A stretch of 44,967 bases of DNA from a virus. Below the pieces are notes generated by a model, which was given only the letters and a program-made list of their open reading frames with translations, was not told where the DNA came from and made no database searches. Positions 22,420-30,007 of this stretch are shown here, piece by piece. The translations under genes and the position numbers were made by a program. The stretch spans positions 1 to 44,967 of IMG/VR virus record IMGVR_UViG_3300027896_000075; one strand, 5' to 3'. Position 1 is the stretch's first letter, and each line of letters opens with the position of its first letter.

Positions 22420-23238
22420 TCACCAGCGGATGTTATCCCAAGGTCCGGGCACCAGGCTTTTCATCGCCAGGTCCATGTCCCGCGGGGTGATGATGTCGTC
22501 CGGGCCGTCGTGGTTCTGGTGGACGCTGATTGAGTCCAGGTCCTGCAGGGTCACCAGCGGCACGCCGCGCCGGTTACGCTCCATGAGCCACGACAGATCC
22601 CCCGGCCCCCACACGTCGGACTCCACGAAGCCGCCCATGTTGCGCCAGCCCTTGCGGGTCATCCCACCTACCATGTTCGTGACGAATTCCTTTGCCGCGT
22701 CAATGTTCTTGGCCTGGTAAGCATCATGCCCCCCGATCTCAGCCGACGGCTGGTTGTAGAAGTCCGGCAGCTTGCGCACGGCGGCAGCCACACCTAGGCC
22801 CCGCCAGTCCACAGTGTCGAGGTCCTGCTGCATCCGTTGCGTTAGCAGGTAGCACTTCCCGGTAAAGAAGGTCAGCGAATCGTCTCCGCCGTGGATGCCG
22901 CATTCCCGCATCATTTCGTGTAGCAAGGTTCGGCCCGGCATCACTTCCGGCGACGTGCAGATGATGAAGTCCCCCGCCGCCGCGCGGATGCCGTAGTTCA
23001 TAATCGAACCGCAGTCCCGGAAGCCGCCCGGCCGCTTGAACCAGAAGTGCTTGAGGTCGAGGTCGTAAGTCTGCGCCAATGCTCGGCAGCAGAATTCCAT
23101 CTCATCGTCGGAGCCGTCATCGAGGAGGATAATCTCGAAGTCCTTGAAGGTCTGCCGGGCGTAGCAGGACAGCGAGCGCCGGAAGTACTTTGCCCGGTTG
23201 TGGGTGGCGATGACGACGGAGATTTTGGGGCGAGTCAT
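22420..23238 (-). CDS. GT2-type glycosyltransferase
   Basis: 272 residues with a GT-A fold: the nucleotide-binding start ISVVIATHNRAKYFRRSL (6-23), then FEIILLDDGSDDE (35-46), the usual first acidic motif. Next come GFRDCGSIMNYGIRAAAGDF and, near 225, WGPGDLSWLMERNRRG, where a DXD-type or ED catalytic acid is expected. It would transfer a sugar from a nucleotide donor to a glycan, protein or DNA base. It overlaps the methyltransferase gene by ATGA and belongs to a four-gene sugar-modification block. Confidence 0.85.
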   Translation of the reverse strand: MTRPKISVVIATHNRAKYFRRSLSCYARQTFKDFEIILLDDGSDDEMEFCCRALAQTYDLDLKHFWFKRPGGFRDCGSIMNYGIRAAAGDFIICTSPEVMPGRTLLHEMMRECGIHGGDDSLTFFTGKCYLLTQRMQQDLDTVDWRGLGVAAAVRKLPDFYNQPSAEIGGHDAYQAKNIDAAKEFVTNMVGGMTRKGWRNMGGFVESDVWGPGDLSWLMERNRRGVPLVTLQDLDSISVHQNHDGPDDIITPRDMDLAMKSLVPGPWDNIRW

Positions 23239-23801
23239 TTTTGAAGTACGAAGGTGAAGCCATTACCTACCTTGTCGTCGGTGTCTCGCCATGCAATCAC
23301 AAACCACTTCTGGTTTTCGCAAAGTTCCAGCGCGTCCTGCGTGATCCAGATCGTGTGATGATCGTCGGCGGCAACGGGCTGCTTCTCGGGCGGCTCCGCG
23401 TGGCGCTTCAGCAGTTCGGCCAGGGTCGTGCGCGGCTTATCCTTGTCGAATGTCCGGTCTTTGTGCGGGAAGATCACGAAGACCAGCCCGCGCGGCTTTA
23501 TCACCCGGAGCCATTCCTGCACGGTCTTGATGGGATCGTAGAAGTGCTCCAGAACGTGCGAGCAGATCACGAAGTCGAACGTCTCATCCTTGAACGGCAG
23601 GTCATCGCCTTCACAGATGTGGTCGAGCCGCTGGACCTCGCCGCACAGCTTCATTTCCTCTTTGGCGTAGTCCGTGCCGGCGGTGTCGCGGCCTACCATC
23701 AAGGCGTCCAGGCCAAAAGGGTTGTGGCCGGACGGGCCAATCTCTACGCCCCGCTTGCCGTCGAGCAAGGCGTGAGCGAGGGCTGATTCGGGGAATTTCA
23801 T
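23235..23801 (-). CDS. SAM-dependent methyltransferase (class I)
   Basis: 188 residues from ATG 23801, 5 nt after the upstream stop. Motif I is RGVEIGPSGHNPFG (17-30). The acidic ribose-binding region and the motif FKDETFDFVICSHVLEHF (70-87) are typical of Methyltransf_11 enzymes. The C-terminus contains VIKPRGLVFVIFPHKD. Because it sits between glycosyltransferase genes, the target is probably a sugar or glycan; the acceptor cannot be seen. Confidence 0.85.
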   Translation of the reverse strand: MKFPESALAHALLDGKRGVEIGPSGHNPFGLDALMVGRDTAGTDYAKEEMKLCGEVQRLDHICEGDDLPFKDETFDFVICSHVLEHFYDPIKTVQEWLRVIKPRGLVFVIFPHKDRTFDKDKPRTTLAELLKRHAEPPEKQPVAADDHHTIWITQDALELCENQKWFVIAWRDTDDKVGNGFTFVLQK

Positions 23802-23806
23802 AGCGT

Positions 23807-24460
23807 TTATCTCGGGCAGTTCATCGGGAAGTGCGGAGCTAAGTCTCGCACACGCGGAGCCTTTTTGCCAGTCCCGATCCACGCCTCCGCGTTGTAGCGC
23901 GCAGCGGAACTGTCCGCGCCAATCGGCGGCAGAGTGCGCAGGAAGTCGCTGCTTGCCCAAAAGAAGTTCCCTCCCCAGTAACGCTGTGAGGGCGGGATCA
24001 TGGGATACCTCTGGCTCGTCATCCAGTGGGCGCCCGCGCTGTCGTAGCCGCTCTCCAGCGCCGCGACGCACTCCTGCCAGCCCCAAATGACGTGAAGAGT
24101 CATGCACTTGCGCCAGGCGTTCCACGTTGGGTTGTTGGGATACTGTGCCCCCTTCATGTGCCAGTACAGCACGTTCCAACCGGGATTGGTCGCGCACCAG
24201 TTCTGCATCAAGATCATCGTCGGCAGTTCGGTCTTGCCTTGCGGCGAGGCAATGACGACGGCCTTCCCCGGCGCGAGAGACTGCACGGCCATCCGGTCGG
24301 TCTCGTCGCCGTTCACGCCGAAGAAGATGCTGGTCGCCGCCTGCGCCAAGCCACTGTCCACCAGCGCCGCTATTTGATTGGCCAGGAGCGTGAAGAGCCA
24401 ATCGCTGTCCAGGCCGGGGCCTGCCAGCAGGCCGTGGTAGAAGACGGCGATGGGTTTCAT
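23807..24460 (-). CDS. Glycosyltransferase-like protein, 217 residues
   Basis: Start ATG 24460 (MKPIAVFYHGLL), overlapping the upstream stop (ATGA). Residues such as NVLYWHMKGAQY, the Trp/Cys-rich middle and RYWGGNFFWASSDFLRTLP followed by YNAEAWIG resemble small capsule or LPS transferases that act late in chain building. I recognise the general pattern but not a named family. Probable role in glycosylation with its neighbours. Confidence 0.6.
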   Translation of the reverse strand: MKPIAVFYHGLLAGPGLDSDWLFTLLANQIAALVDSGLAQAATSIFFGVNGDETDRMAVQSLAPGKAVVIASPQGKTELPTMILMQNWCATNPGWNVLYWHMKGAQYPNNPTWNAWRKCMTLHVIWGWQECVAALESGYDSAGAHWMTSQRYPMIPPSQRYWGGNFFWASSDFLRTLPPIGADSSAARYNAEAWIGTGKKAPRVRDLAPHFPMNCPR

Positions 24461-25092
24461 CCTATGCCGGCCCTCTCTGAATGCTGATCCAGGCAAAGGC
24501 ATTCTTCCCGGCCAAGGCAATCCCAGTGGCTCGCGTCGAGCACGCGCGTCCACGTCACTTGCGGCGTCTCAAATCCCATCTTGCGCGCCCAGAGCGTGAG
24601 CGAGTTCGGGCCATGCTCGAAGGGGTAGCGCGTCTGGTTGGCGACGTAGTACGGATACTCGTTCAACAACTGCGGTGGGCACCAGAAGGCCGTGGTGCGA
24701 ATGTGGGGCAGCGGCTCAAAGAAACCCCAGCAGCCGTACAGGCCCGGCCCGTTCCTTACGTACGCGTCCACCATGCGGTCGAGCCAGCCTGGACGCCAGA
24801 AATGGACGTGCGCGCCAAAGCACACCAGCAGGTCGCAAGCGAGAGTCGCGGCTGCCTTCTGAAAGGCGCCAATGTCTTTTGCGGTGTTGTCGTGCTGCAT
24901 CGCGGTGTAGGGCAGCCCGGCGAGCATCTTCTGGTGCCGCGGCCCCATCGCCGGGCCATTGCCGACGACGACGACTTGGTGCGGCGTCGCGCCGGGCGGG
25001 AATTGCTGGTACGTCATGGCGAACCGGCGCGCGGCGTTGTCGTAGAGAACGCTGTTGATCGTCGGGTAACAGTATGCGATTGCCGTTCGCAT
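24457..25092 (-). CDS. Glycosyltransferase-like protein, 211 residues
   Basis: Starts MRTAIAYCYPTINSVLYDNA at ATG 25092. It has a GT-A-like core: VVVVGNGPAMGPRHQKML, DNTAKDIGAFQKAA, then DLLVCFGAHVHFWRPGWLDR, where a metal/nucleotide site is expected, and a long aromatic C-terminus. The order of motifs matches small GT2-like enzymes. It is the first gene of the sugar block after the zinc-protein genes. Confidence 0.65.
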   Translation of the reverse strand: MRTAIAYCYPTINSVLYDNAARRFAMTYQQFPPGATPHQVVVVGNGPAMGPRHQKMLAGLPYTAMQHDNTAKDIGAFQKAAATLACDLLVCFGAHVHFWRPGWLDRMVDAYVRNGPGLYGCWGFFEPLPHIRTTAFWCPPQLLNEYPYYVANQTRYPFEHGPNSLTLWARKMGFETPQVTWTRVLDASHWDCLGREECLCLDQHSERAGIG

Positions 25093-25095
25093 GGG

Positions 25096-25812
25096 TCACC
25101 GCTTCAGCACTTTTTCCTCTGCCAACACCCAGCATTTGGGGTCGAGACCTCTGCGGGTGTCAGCGGTCATGTGCTTGAGTTTGAACTGAAGCGGTGTTTG
25201 AACCAGAAGGGGCAGCGGACAAAGGCATATAGTGCAAACCCCAAGTTTTGCGTCTTGAGTCGTCACCAGCTTACGAGTGCCGAGCTTTTCAATCTGGCGC
25301 TTGATGGCCTCGCTTGCAGGAACTGTGAACCAGGTTTCCAGACCGCCCTTGCCGTTGAGCGGGCACGTGGCACAGACCGCGGCTCGCGCTTCTGCCTGCG
25401 CTGGTGGCACTGCTGGCATTCCAGAGTCGAGCCAGTCATCGGTTGATTTCAAACCGGCCCACAGTTTTTTAACCACCCCCACAACAGCGGCTAGCTTTTG
25501 CTGGTACTGCTGCTGTTGTGGGGGCGACATTTTTGGGGGCGGGGCGGCCGCTCCTTCTTCGGCCACATAATCAGTCCAACCCATGCGCAGACAAACCTCA
25601 GCGTTAAATTCGTCAATGCGGTCGGTCATCGCCTGATCCGACAAATCCCAGCCCAGCTTTTTGGCAATCTGCGGATTGCCGCGTAGCGCGGCTTGGGCTT
25701 GTTGCACCAGCGAGTCCAGCGAGGACTGCGGTCGGGGCGTCCATTTCAAGTTTGGGATGTAAAAGACCAGTCCGTTGGGTATGGACATCTGCCTGTTTTT
25801 GAGTCTGCTCAT
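25096..25812 (-). CDS. Cys-cluster protein, 238 residues
   Basis: Start ATG 25812 in an ATGA overlap. The C-terminal half has a Cys cluster (VCATCPLNG, then VCTICLCPL and DPKCW), probably a zinc site. The middle has a poly-Gln helix (PPQQQQYQQKLAAVVGVVKK). Such 'WC..C' proteins occur in many phage accessory regions without known function. Confidence 0.6.
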   Translation of the reverse strand: MSRLKNRQMSIPNGLVFYIPNLKWTPRPQSSLDSLVQQAQAALRGNPQIAKKLGWDLSDQAMTDRIDEFNAEVCLRMGWTDYVAEEGAAAPPPKMSPPQQQQYQQKLAAVVGVVKKLWAGLKSTDDWLDSGMPAVPPAQAEARAAVCATCPLNGKGGLETWFTVPASEAIKRQIEKLGTRKLVTTQDAKLGVCTICLCPLPLLVQTPLQFKLKHMTADTRRGLDPKCWVLAEEKVLKR

Positions 25813-26090
25813 GTCTTTACTTGTGCCGGATTTGTGGCACTCGTCAATAAGGATGCGCGTTTGGCTCGTTCGTTGAAGATCCTCACCAACCGCTTCGCCG
25901 CCATTGATTTGGAGCGGTACTTGTGGCCACACCTACGACAACGGCAGATAGCCCAGTCTCCGCGAACACCAATGACTTCAACGTCCAAGTAGTTCCGAAT
26001 GTAATCCCGGTCATAGTGGCCCGGTCGGGCTGCGTCCTGGCGCTTGCAGACCGAGCAAAAAAGGAAACAGACGGGAGTAGATGCGCTCAT
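25809..26090 (-). CDS. Zinc-ribbon protein, 93 residues
   Basis: ATG 26090 overlaps the upstream stop. CFLFCSVCKRQDAARPG and AICRCRRCGHKYRSKS form two knuckles of a zinc ribbon about 40 residues apart; the basic tail would suit nucleic-acid binding. Function unknown. Confidence 0.65.
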   Translation of the reverse strand: MSASTPVCFLFCSVCKRQDAARPGHYDRDYIRNYLDVEVIGVRGDWAICRCRRCGHKYRSKSMAAKRLVRIFNERAKRASLLTSATNPAQVKT

Positions 26091-26344
26091 GCCTTCTTTC
26101 TGCAGCTGCCGGTGCTCCGGGTCAATAAGAACCGCAAGCCCCTCGGCAGGTCTTTGGGCTCCACGAAGCCAACCCAGAGATGGCGCCGACCGCAGTCCTG
26201 GCACGGGTTGCCTTTGTTGACGGCGACCAGCGTCACCTGGCCGTCCACAAAGCGGCCTCCCAGATTCTTGGAGATTGCCAGCACGTCGTGCATGGTCAGG
26301 CCACATTCGCCCAGCCGCTCAAAAAGGCTTTGGTCGTACTGCAT
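26087..26344 (-). CDS. Small zinc-site protein, first gene of the leftward operon
   Basis: 85 residues from ATG 26344, the first gene left of the divergent promoter. It has an N-terminal helical part (SLFERLGECGLTMHDVLAIS) and CQDCGRRHLWVGF, a likely half zinc site. The -10 box of its promoter ends 10 nt before the ATG, so its mRNA should have almost no leader. Function unknown. Confidence 0.6.
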   Translation of the reverse strand: MQYDQSLFERLGECGLTMHDVLAISKNLGGRFVDGQVTLVAVNKGNPCQDCGRRHLWVGFVEPKDLPRGLRFLLTRSTGSCRKKA

Positions 26345-26354
26345 TGGAGGTCAG

Positions 26355-26415
26355 GTTACACCCCGTCGAAAAAAGTGTCAATAGGTGTTGACAGATTTCT
26401 CACCAGTGGTAGAGT
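26355..26415. promoter_or_regulatory. Divergent promoters sharing a TGTCAA-N6-TTGACA palindrome
   Basis: Rightward: -35 TTGACA (26388-26393), 16-bp spacer, -10 TAGAGT (26410-26415); the ATG at 26422 is where transcription should start. Leftward: -35 TTGACA (26381-26376), 15-bp spacer, -10 TGTAAC (26360-26355), 10 nt before ATG 26344. The two -35 boxes form an inverted repeat with a 6-bp centre, so one repressor dimer could silence both directions. The short leftward spacer is the weak point. Confidence 0.55.
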
Positions 26416-26421
26416 TCGATT

Positions 26422-26652
26422 ATGTCAACGACGAGCGACATCAAAAAACAAGTCCGGCTGGAGCAGCAGGTTTACGATCAACTGATGGAGATTAAGAACC
26501 GCTGCCCGTGGCCTGCTACTATCGGAGCCATCGCCAACTACGCGCTGGCCAACGGAATGAAGGTCGCTCGCCGCACGTTCAACAACAAGATCGCACCGGC
26601 TCAGTCGCCGGCGCGCGGATTGAAACCGCAAAGTCATAAAGCCCCTCGATGA
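26422..26652 (+). CDS. Possible ribbon-helix-helix transcription regulator
   Basis: 76 residues. KKQVRLEQQVYDQLMEIKNR is an N-terminal beta strand leading into a helix, then TIGAIANYALANGMKVARR gives a second helix, the order of Arc/MetJ-type repressors. It is the first rightward gene and its promoter predicts an mRNA starting at the ATG itself, as for lambda cI from PRM. It may regulate itself and the divergent operon through the palindrome at 26376-26393. The fold is inferred; a plain DNA-binding or unknown protein is possible. Confidence 0.5.
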   Translation: MSTTSDIKKQVRLEQQVYDQLMEIKNRCPWPATIGAIANYALANGMKVARRTFNNKIAPAQSPARGLKPQSHKAPR

Positions 26653-26702
26653 GGCTATCGAAAGGCCCGGGGGCCGCAAGCTCGCGGGCCAGATTGAAAA
26701 AC
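26596..26702 (+). promoter_or_regulatory. Two hairpin units with GATTGAAA tails before the 88-residue gene
   Basis: Unit one: CCGGC (26596-26600) pairs with GCCGG (26607-26611), and the exact tail CGGATTGAAAC lies at 26616-26626. This part is also coding for the end of the regulator, so it is less certain. Unit two: GGCCCG (26664-26669) pairs with CGGGCC (26685-26690), followed by AGATTGAAAAAC and the ATG at 26703. From the stem to the start codon is 12 nt, as at 27088. Confidence 0.5.
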
Positions 26703-26969
26703 ATGCCCAAACAAAATGAACTGGAGATTAAAGGGGAAGGTGCAGAACGGAAAATCATCAAGCCGCTCGAAGAGGCTATCGAAGCCTGGACCGCGGTGAA
26801 GAACAAACGGATGGCCTTGACCGACAAGGAAATCGAGGCCAAGGCTGCCGTGCTCGTGATGATGGAGAAGTACGAGATCGAGGTTTACAGGTTCGACGAC
26901 GAGCACGAGGTCGTCTTGCTCGACACGGTGAAGATCAGAAAGCTCGAAAAGCCGGACGGCGACGAGTAA
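26703..26969 (+). CDS. Unknown helical protein, 88 residues
   Basis: Starts MPKQNELEIKGEGAERKI at ATG 26703 just after a hairpin leader; an upstream in-frame extension is rejected. Highly charged and helical (KPLEEAIEAWTAVKNKRMAL), with a beta C-terminus (YEIEVYRFDDEHEVVLLD). Function unknown. Confidence 0.65.
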   Translation: MPKQNELEIKGEGAERKIIKPLEEAIEAWTAVKNKRMALTDKEIEAKAAVLVMMEKYEIEVYRFDDEHEVVLLDTVKIRKLEKPDGDE

Positions 26970-27049
26970 CTTTATACAAAACGAGGGCGGACTGTCGGAC
27001 ACGGCTCGAAGCCCACATGTGAGTCAGTAGAACAAACCCTACCATCAGC

Positions 27050-27087
27050 CCCCGGAGGCGGATAAACCTCCGGGGCGGATTGAAAGT
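27050..27087 (+). promoter_or_regulatory. 9-bp hairpin plus CGGATTGAAA leader
   Basis: CCCCGGAGG (27050-27058) pairs perfectly with CCTCCGGGG (27067-27075) around an 8-nt loop. CGGATTGAAAGT follows and then the ATG at 27088. This is the strongest stem of the recurring set. Confidence 0.65.
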
Positions 27088-27426
27088 ATGGAACCAGTAC
27101 CCATTGAACAGTACACGCAGGTAATAGAGGGCCTGCGCGCCCACATGGAAATCGAGCGCAAAGCGCACGTCGCTTTGCTTCAGCGACGTGATGCGCAACT
27201 CAATGACATCGTGCGGCTCTGTGAGCCATTCGTTCGCTTTGAGGAAAAACCCAACTGCTACGGCCAGCCCCTGGAAGCCGTCCGGTGGATCACTGATCGG
27301 CTGCTGCGCACTGAGCTAGAGTGCGAAAGGGTCCAAAAGCGTCTTGAGAAAACCGAACAGGCGTTTATGGAACTGGACGGTGAAGTCAAAGCCAGGAAGG
27401 CACGCAAGCGAAAGCAGAAACCGTGA
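27088..27426 (+). CDS. Coiled-coil protein, 112 residues
   Basis: Starts MEPVPIEQYTQVIEGLRAHM. It contains a helical dimerisation-type N-terminus, a conserved-looking middle (CEPFVRFEEKPNCYGQPLEA) and a long coiled coil (ELECERVQKRLEKTEQAFME) with a basic tail. It overlaps the GroES gene by GTGA. Function unknown. Confidence 0.65.
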   Translation: MEPVPIEQYTQVIEGLRAHMEIERKAHVALLQRRDAQLNDIVRLCEPFVRFEEKPNCYGQPLEAVRWITDRLLRTELECERVQKRLEKTEQAFMELDGEVKARKARKRKQKP

Positions 27427-27716
27427 TTATCAAACCCCTCGGCAGCCACGTCCTCTTGTCTCCGCCGCTGCGCGCTGTTCTGCGTCCAACCATCTGCATC
27501 CCAGAGCAGTACCTCGATCCGCGCGTCGGGCCGCAATACCGGGTTCTGGCCGTCGGGCCTGGCCGGCGCAATCATAAAGGCATCGTCCTCCCGCCCGAAG
27601 TCCAGGCCGGCGACTTCGTGCTCCTGGACGGCAGCCGCGATTACCAGACGCTCTACGATGGCCGGCTGGTCGTGGACGAGAGCCAACTGCTAGCCAAATG
27701 GAGTGGACAGCAATGA
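27423..27716 (+). CDS. groES: Phage GroES-like co-chaperonin
   Basis: 97 residues with GTG start in a GTGA overlap. The Cpn10 pattern is clear: IIKPLGSHVLLSPP at the N-terminus, a loop (LRAVLRPTICIPEQY) where the GroEL-binding mobile loop lies, then YRVLAVGPGRRNHKGIVLPP and VQAGDFVLLDGSRDY. It should cap the host GroEL ring during folding of a phage protein such as the coat protein, as T4 gp31 does. No GroEL gene is in this window. Neighbours are small early genes of unknown role. Confidence 0.85.
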   Translation: MIIKPLGSHVLLSPPLRAVLRPTICIPEQYLDPRVGPQYRVLAVGPGRRNHKGIVLPPEVQAGDFVLLDGSRDYQTLYDGRLVVDESQLLAKWSGQQ

Positions 27717-27904
27717 AATTTACGATGACGCTTGAAGTCCGGGCTACCAAGCGATGCCGAGGCCAAAGCTGGGTTGCTTGTTACACCCTGCCTACAGGGA
27801 CAACCCGTTTGACCGATAAAGCCTATGCTCGAAGATTGGCGAAAGCTATGGATTCCGTCATCCGATCCGTTGACGAAGAGGAAATGAACTGCCGCCCAGA
27901 CTGA
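27713..27904 (+). CDS. Unknown small protein, 63 residues
   Basis: MKFTMTLEVRATKRCRGQSW begins at ATG 27713 (ATGA overlap with GroES). Beta strands followed by a helix (AYARRLAKAMDSVIRSVDE). Function unknown. Confidence 0.6.
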   Translation: MKFTMTLEVRATKRCRGQSWVACYTLPTGTTRLTDKAYARRLAKAMDSVIRSVDEEEMNCRPD

Positions 27905-27907
27905 ACG

Positions 27908-28069
27908 ATGAACAGCAACACCCGCGAATATCTGAAGGAGTTCATCGAGAAGCTCCAAACCCTCGCCGAGTGGATTGACCTGGAACCGGACTCTCGGCCC
28001 CAAGCGGAATTCCAGCAAGCGGCGGAGGACCTTAAACGGCAACTGGACCAGGACGAAACCATCCCATGA
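27908..28069 (+). CDS. Unknown small helical protein, 53 residues
   Basis: Starts MNSNTREYLKEFIEKLQTLA; acidic, helical and coiled-coil-like. It ends in an ATGA overlap with the next gene. Function unknown. Confidence 0.6.
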   Translation: MNSNTREYLKEFIEKLQTLAEWIDLEPDSRPQAEFQQAAEDLKRQLDQDETIP

Positions 28070-28206
28070 TGACAATACTAGCGATTATCTACCTGTGGCT
28101 TTTTGCCTTTTGCTTCTGGGTGTTGGGATTTGTGATGGGCGTCCGGGCTGATCGAAAGGCGACGATCAAACTGATGGATGAAACTCCGCTGTTTAAGAAG
28201 CCATGA
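28066..28206 (+). CDS. Small membrane protein, 46 residues
   Basis: One transmembrane helix at the N-terminus (ILAIIYLWLFAFCFWVLGFV) and a basic cytoplasmic tail. Two adjacent ATGs, 28066 and 28069. Overlaps both neighbours by ATGA. Function unknown. Confidence 0.6.
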   Translation: MMTILAIIYLWLFAFCFWVLGFVMGVRADRKATIKLMDETPLFKKP

Positions 28207-28424
28207 CTCCGGGCGAAATTCCACCCGTGCCCTCGCGCCGGTCGTGCCCGTCTTGCGGCCCGGCCAAGACCGAGCACCCGCGCAGCGCGGATGAAATCGT
28301 CGGCAGTCTGAGGCGGGAAGGCTGGCAGCATTGCGCGGGCACCGTATTCCGCAGCCGCGATGGTAAATTCGCCAAGGTCGTCTGGTTCGACGGTTCCAGC
28401 GCGCAGGGGCCTATCATCCCATGA
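28203..28424 (+). CDS. Small Cys-containing protein, 73 residues
   Basis: RRSCPSCGPAKTEHPRSADE offers a single CPSC knuckle, followed by a compact beta region (FRSRDGKFAKVVWFDG). ATGA coupling on both sides. Function unknown. Confidence 0.6.
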   Translation: MTPGEIPPVPSRRSCPSCGPAKTEHPRSADEIVGSLRREGWQHCAGTVFRSRDGKFAKVVWFDGSSAQGPIIP

Positions 28425-28507
28425 CTCCCATCATCCTCGGTTTCATCGTCCTGGCGGTGATCTGTCTGCTGAGCTACCTTTTCGTACGCAACCCGCCGCA
28501 AAAATGA
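28421..28507 (+). CDS. 28-residue membrane peptide
   Basis: MTPIILGFIVLAVICLLSYL forms one transmembrane helix with a short basic tail. ATGA overlaps at both ends support translation. Function unknown. Confidence 0.55.
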   Translation: MTPIILGFIVLAVICLLSYLFVRNPPQK

Positions 28508-28719
28508 GCGCAAGAAATTGGTCAAAGGAGTTCAATGCCCTGCCACAGGAAGTGCGAATTATCGGGGCCGCAATGGAGGCGCGCACACGCATCCAGCAAC
28601 TGCTTGAGGAAAAAGAGCGGCTCGAATACCGGCACAAGTATAGCCTCTCCGAAATCAACCAGCACATCAAAAACTGTGAGGATTGGCTGTCCAGACTCGA
28701 AGCCAACAACCCTATCTGA
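28504..28719 (+). CDS. Coiled-coil protein, 71 residues
   Basis: Starts MSARNWSKEFNALPQEVRII at ATG 28504, overlapping the membrane-peptide stop. Long charged helix (IQQLLEEKERLEYRHKYSL) and a second helix. Function unknown. Confidence 0.6.
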   Translation: MSARNWSKEFNALPQEVRIIGAAMEARTRIQQLLEEKERLEYRHKYSLSEINQHIKNCEDWLSRLEANNPI

Positions 28720-28721
28720 AA

Positions 28722-29648
28722 ATGAAACGCTGGCTGGCTCGGCATCCTCTTCCCTCGTTGCCCTGCGCCTGCCTCTGGGCGCTGATCGCGTACCTGGAGC
28801 CCGGCAATCCGCCGGCGGCTCCCGCCAACCTGCATTTCTCCCAGCCGACTACGGACCTGGCGAGCCTGCTTGCAGTATCCGTCACGAGCCGGCTGCAGGA
28901 CTTAACGCCTACGCTCGAAACCGTGGACCTGTACGCGAGCGCCGATGACGCCACGCTCAGCTACAGTCGCAACGCCTGCCTCTGGTGCGCCGACGTGGAC
29001 CTCACCTGCATCCCAGTCCAGGGAAACTCAGGCGGCGCTTACGTCGGGGTGTTGGTGGCACCAGACATTCTGATCCAGGCCAACCACGCGCACGCTTTCG
29101 GCGCCCTCTACTTCGTGGACGCGGCCGGCAATACCCTGACCAACTATGTCCTCGGCGGGATGAACCTGCCCGGCTCCCTCTACGGCGACGTGTACGTGGC
29201 CCGGCTGGCCAATCCGCTGCCGCCTTCGATCGTACCGGCTGCCGTGCTGCCGCCGGAAGCCTACGCTGGTCCCTGGCTAAATCTGCCTGCCGCGACCGTC
29301 ACGTCGCGCGCTATCCCGGTCGCCTTCGTGAACCAGCAACGCCAAATGCGGGTCGGTTCCCTCTCCTGGCTCCAGAACATCGTCAACGTCCTGAAACCCA
29401 CCAACGCGCTGGCCCCCTGGTACGCCCCGGCGCTCAACGGCGATTCGGGCCTGCCGGTGTTCCTCCTGGCCGGGAACCAGCCCGTGGTGCTGGGCGTCTG
29501 GGTGCTTTCCGACGGAAACAGCTATGCCGCCGCGCCACCCATCGCCCAATATCTGGACGACATCCAAGCGGCCATTATCACGCTGGGCAGCACTGGCACA
29601 CTCTCCCGGTTTGACCTGAGCCCCTACACGCGCTATCCCAGTCCATGA
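28722..29648 (+). CDS. Trypsin-like serine protease
   Basis: 308 residues. After a weak, Pro/Cys-containing hydrophobic N-terminus (HPLPSLPCACLWALIAYLEP), a chymotrypsin-type fold can be followed. A His is present in IQANHAHAFG (H122 or H124), an Asp in YGDVYVARLANPLP (D156), and the nucleophile lies in the canonical GDSGLPVF (S242), then VVLGVWVLSDG. The His-Asp-Ser spacing is right for an S1-type peptidase. The substrate is not visible; a phage serine protease in the early operon could process a phage or host protein. It is coupled to the next gene by ATGA. Confidence 0.75.
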   Translation: MKRWLARHPLPSLPCACLWALIAYLEPGNPPAAPANLHFSQPTTDLASLLAVSVTSRLQDLTPTLETVDLYASADDATLSYSRNACLWCADVDLTCIPVQGNSGGAYVGVLVAPDILIQANHAHAFGALYFVDAAGNTLTNYVLGGMNLPGSLYGDVYVARLANPLPPSIVPAAVLPPEAYAGPWLNLPAATVTSRAIPVAFVNQQRQMRVGSLSWLQNIVNVLKPTNALAPWYAPALNGDSGLPVFLLAGNQPVVLGVWVLSDGNSYAAAPPIAQYLDDIQAAIITLGSTGTLSRFDLSPYTRYPSP

Positions 29649-30007
29649 ACACGCCAACCCAACCCAAAACCATCACCGCCCAGAACATGCTCAGCGATCA
29701 GAAGAGCTACCTCACCCTCAACTTCGCCATCGTCGGTGACCCTGAGACCGACGCTATCAGCGGCGTGCTGGCGGTGATGGAGCGCTGCGGGCTACATGCC
29801 CGCGAGGCCGTCCGCCTCCTGGAATATGTCAAACAGCGATTTGCCGCCCAACCCAGCGCGCAGCCCTTCGATCTGGGTGAGATTGCGGCGATGGCGGCGC
29901 AAAGGATAGCGCAGCAGGCGCTGCTACCACCACCCGGAACTATCGCCCCCGGCAGCCCCTACCAATCCAATCCGCACGGCTACACCAGCGTCGGCCCGTG
30001 GCCATGA
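29645..30007 (+). CDS. Unknown protein, 120 residues
   Basis: Starts MNTPTQPKTITAQNMLSDQK. The middle is helical (ETDAISGVLAVMERCGLHAR) and the tail is Pro/Ala-rich. Coupled by ATGA on both sides. Function unknown. Confidence 0.6.
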   Translation: MNTPTQPKTITAQNMLSDQKSYLTLNFAIVGDPETDAISGVLAVMERCGLHAREAVRLLEYVKQRFAAQPSAQPFDLGEIAAMAAQRIAQQALLPPPGTIAPGSPYQSNPHGYTSVGPWP

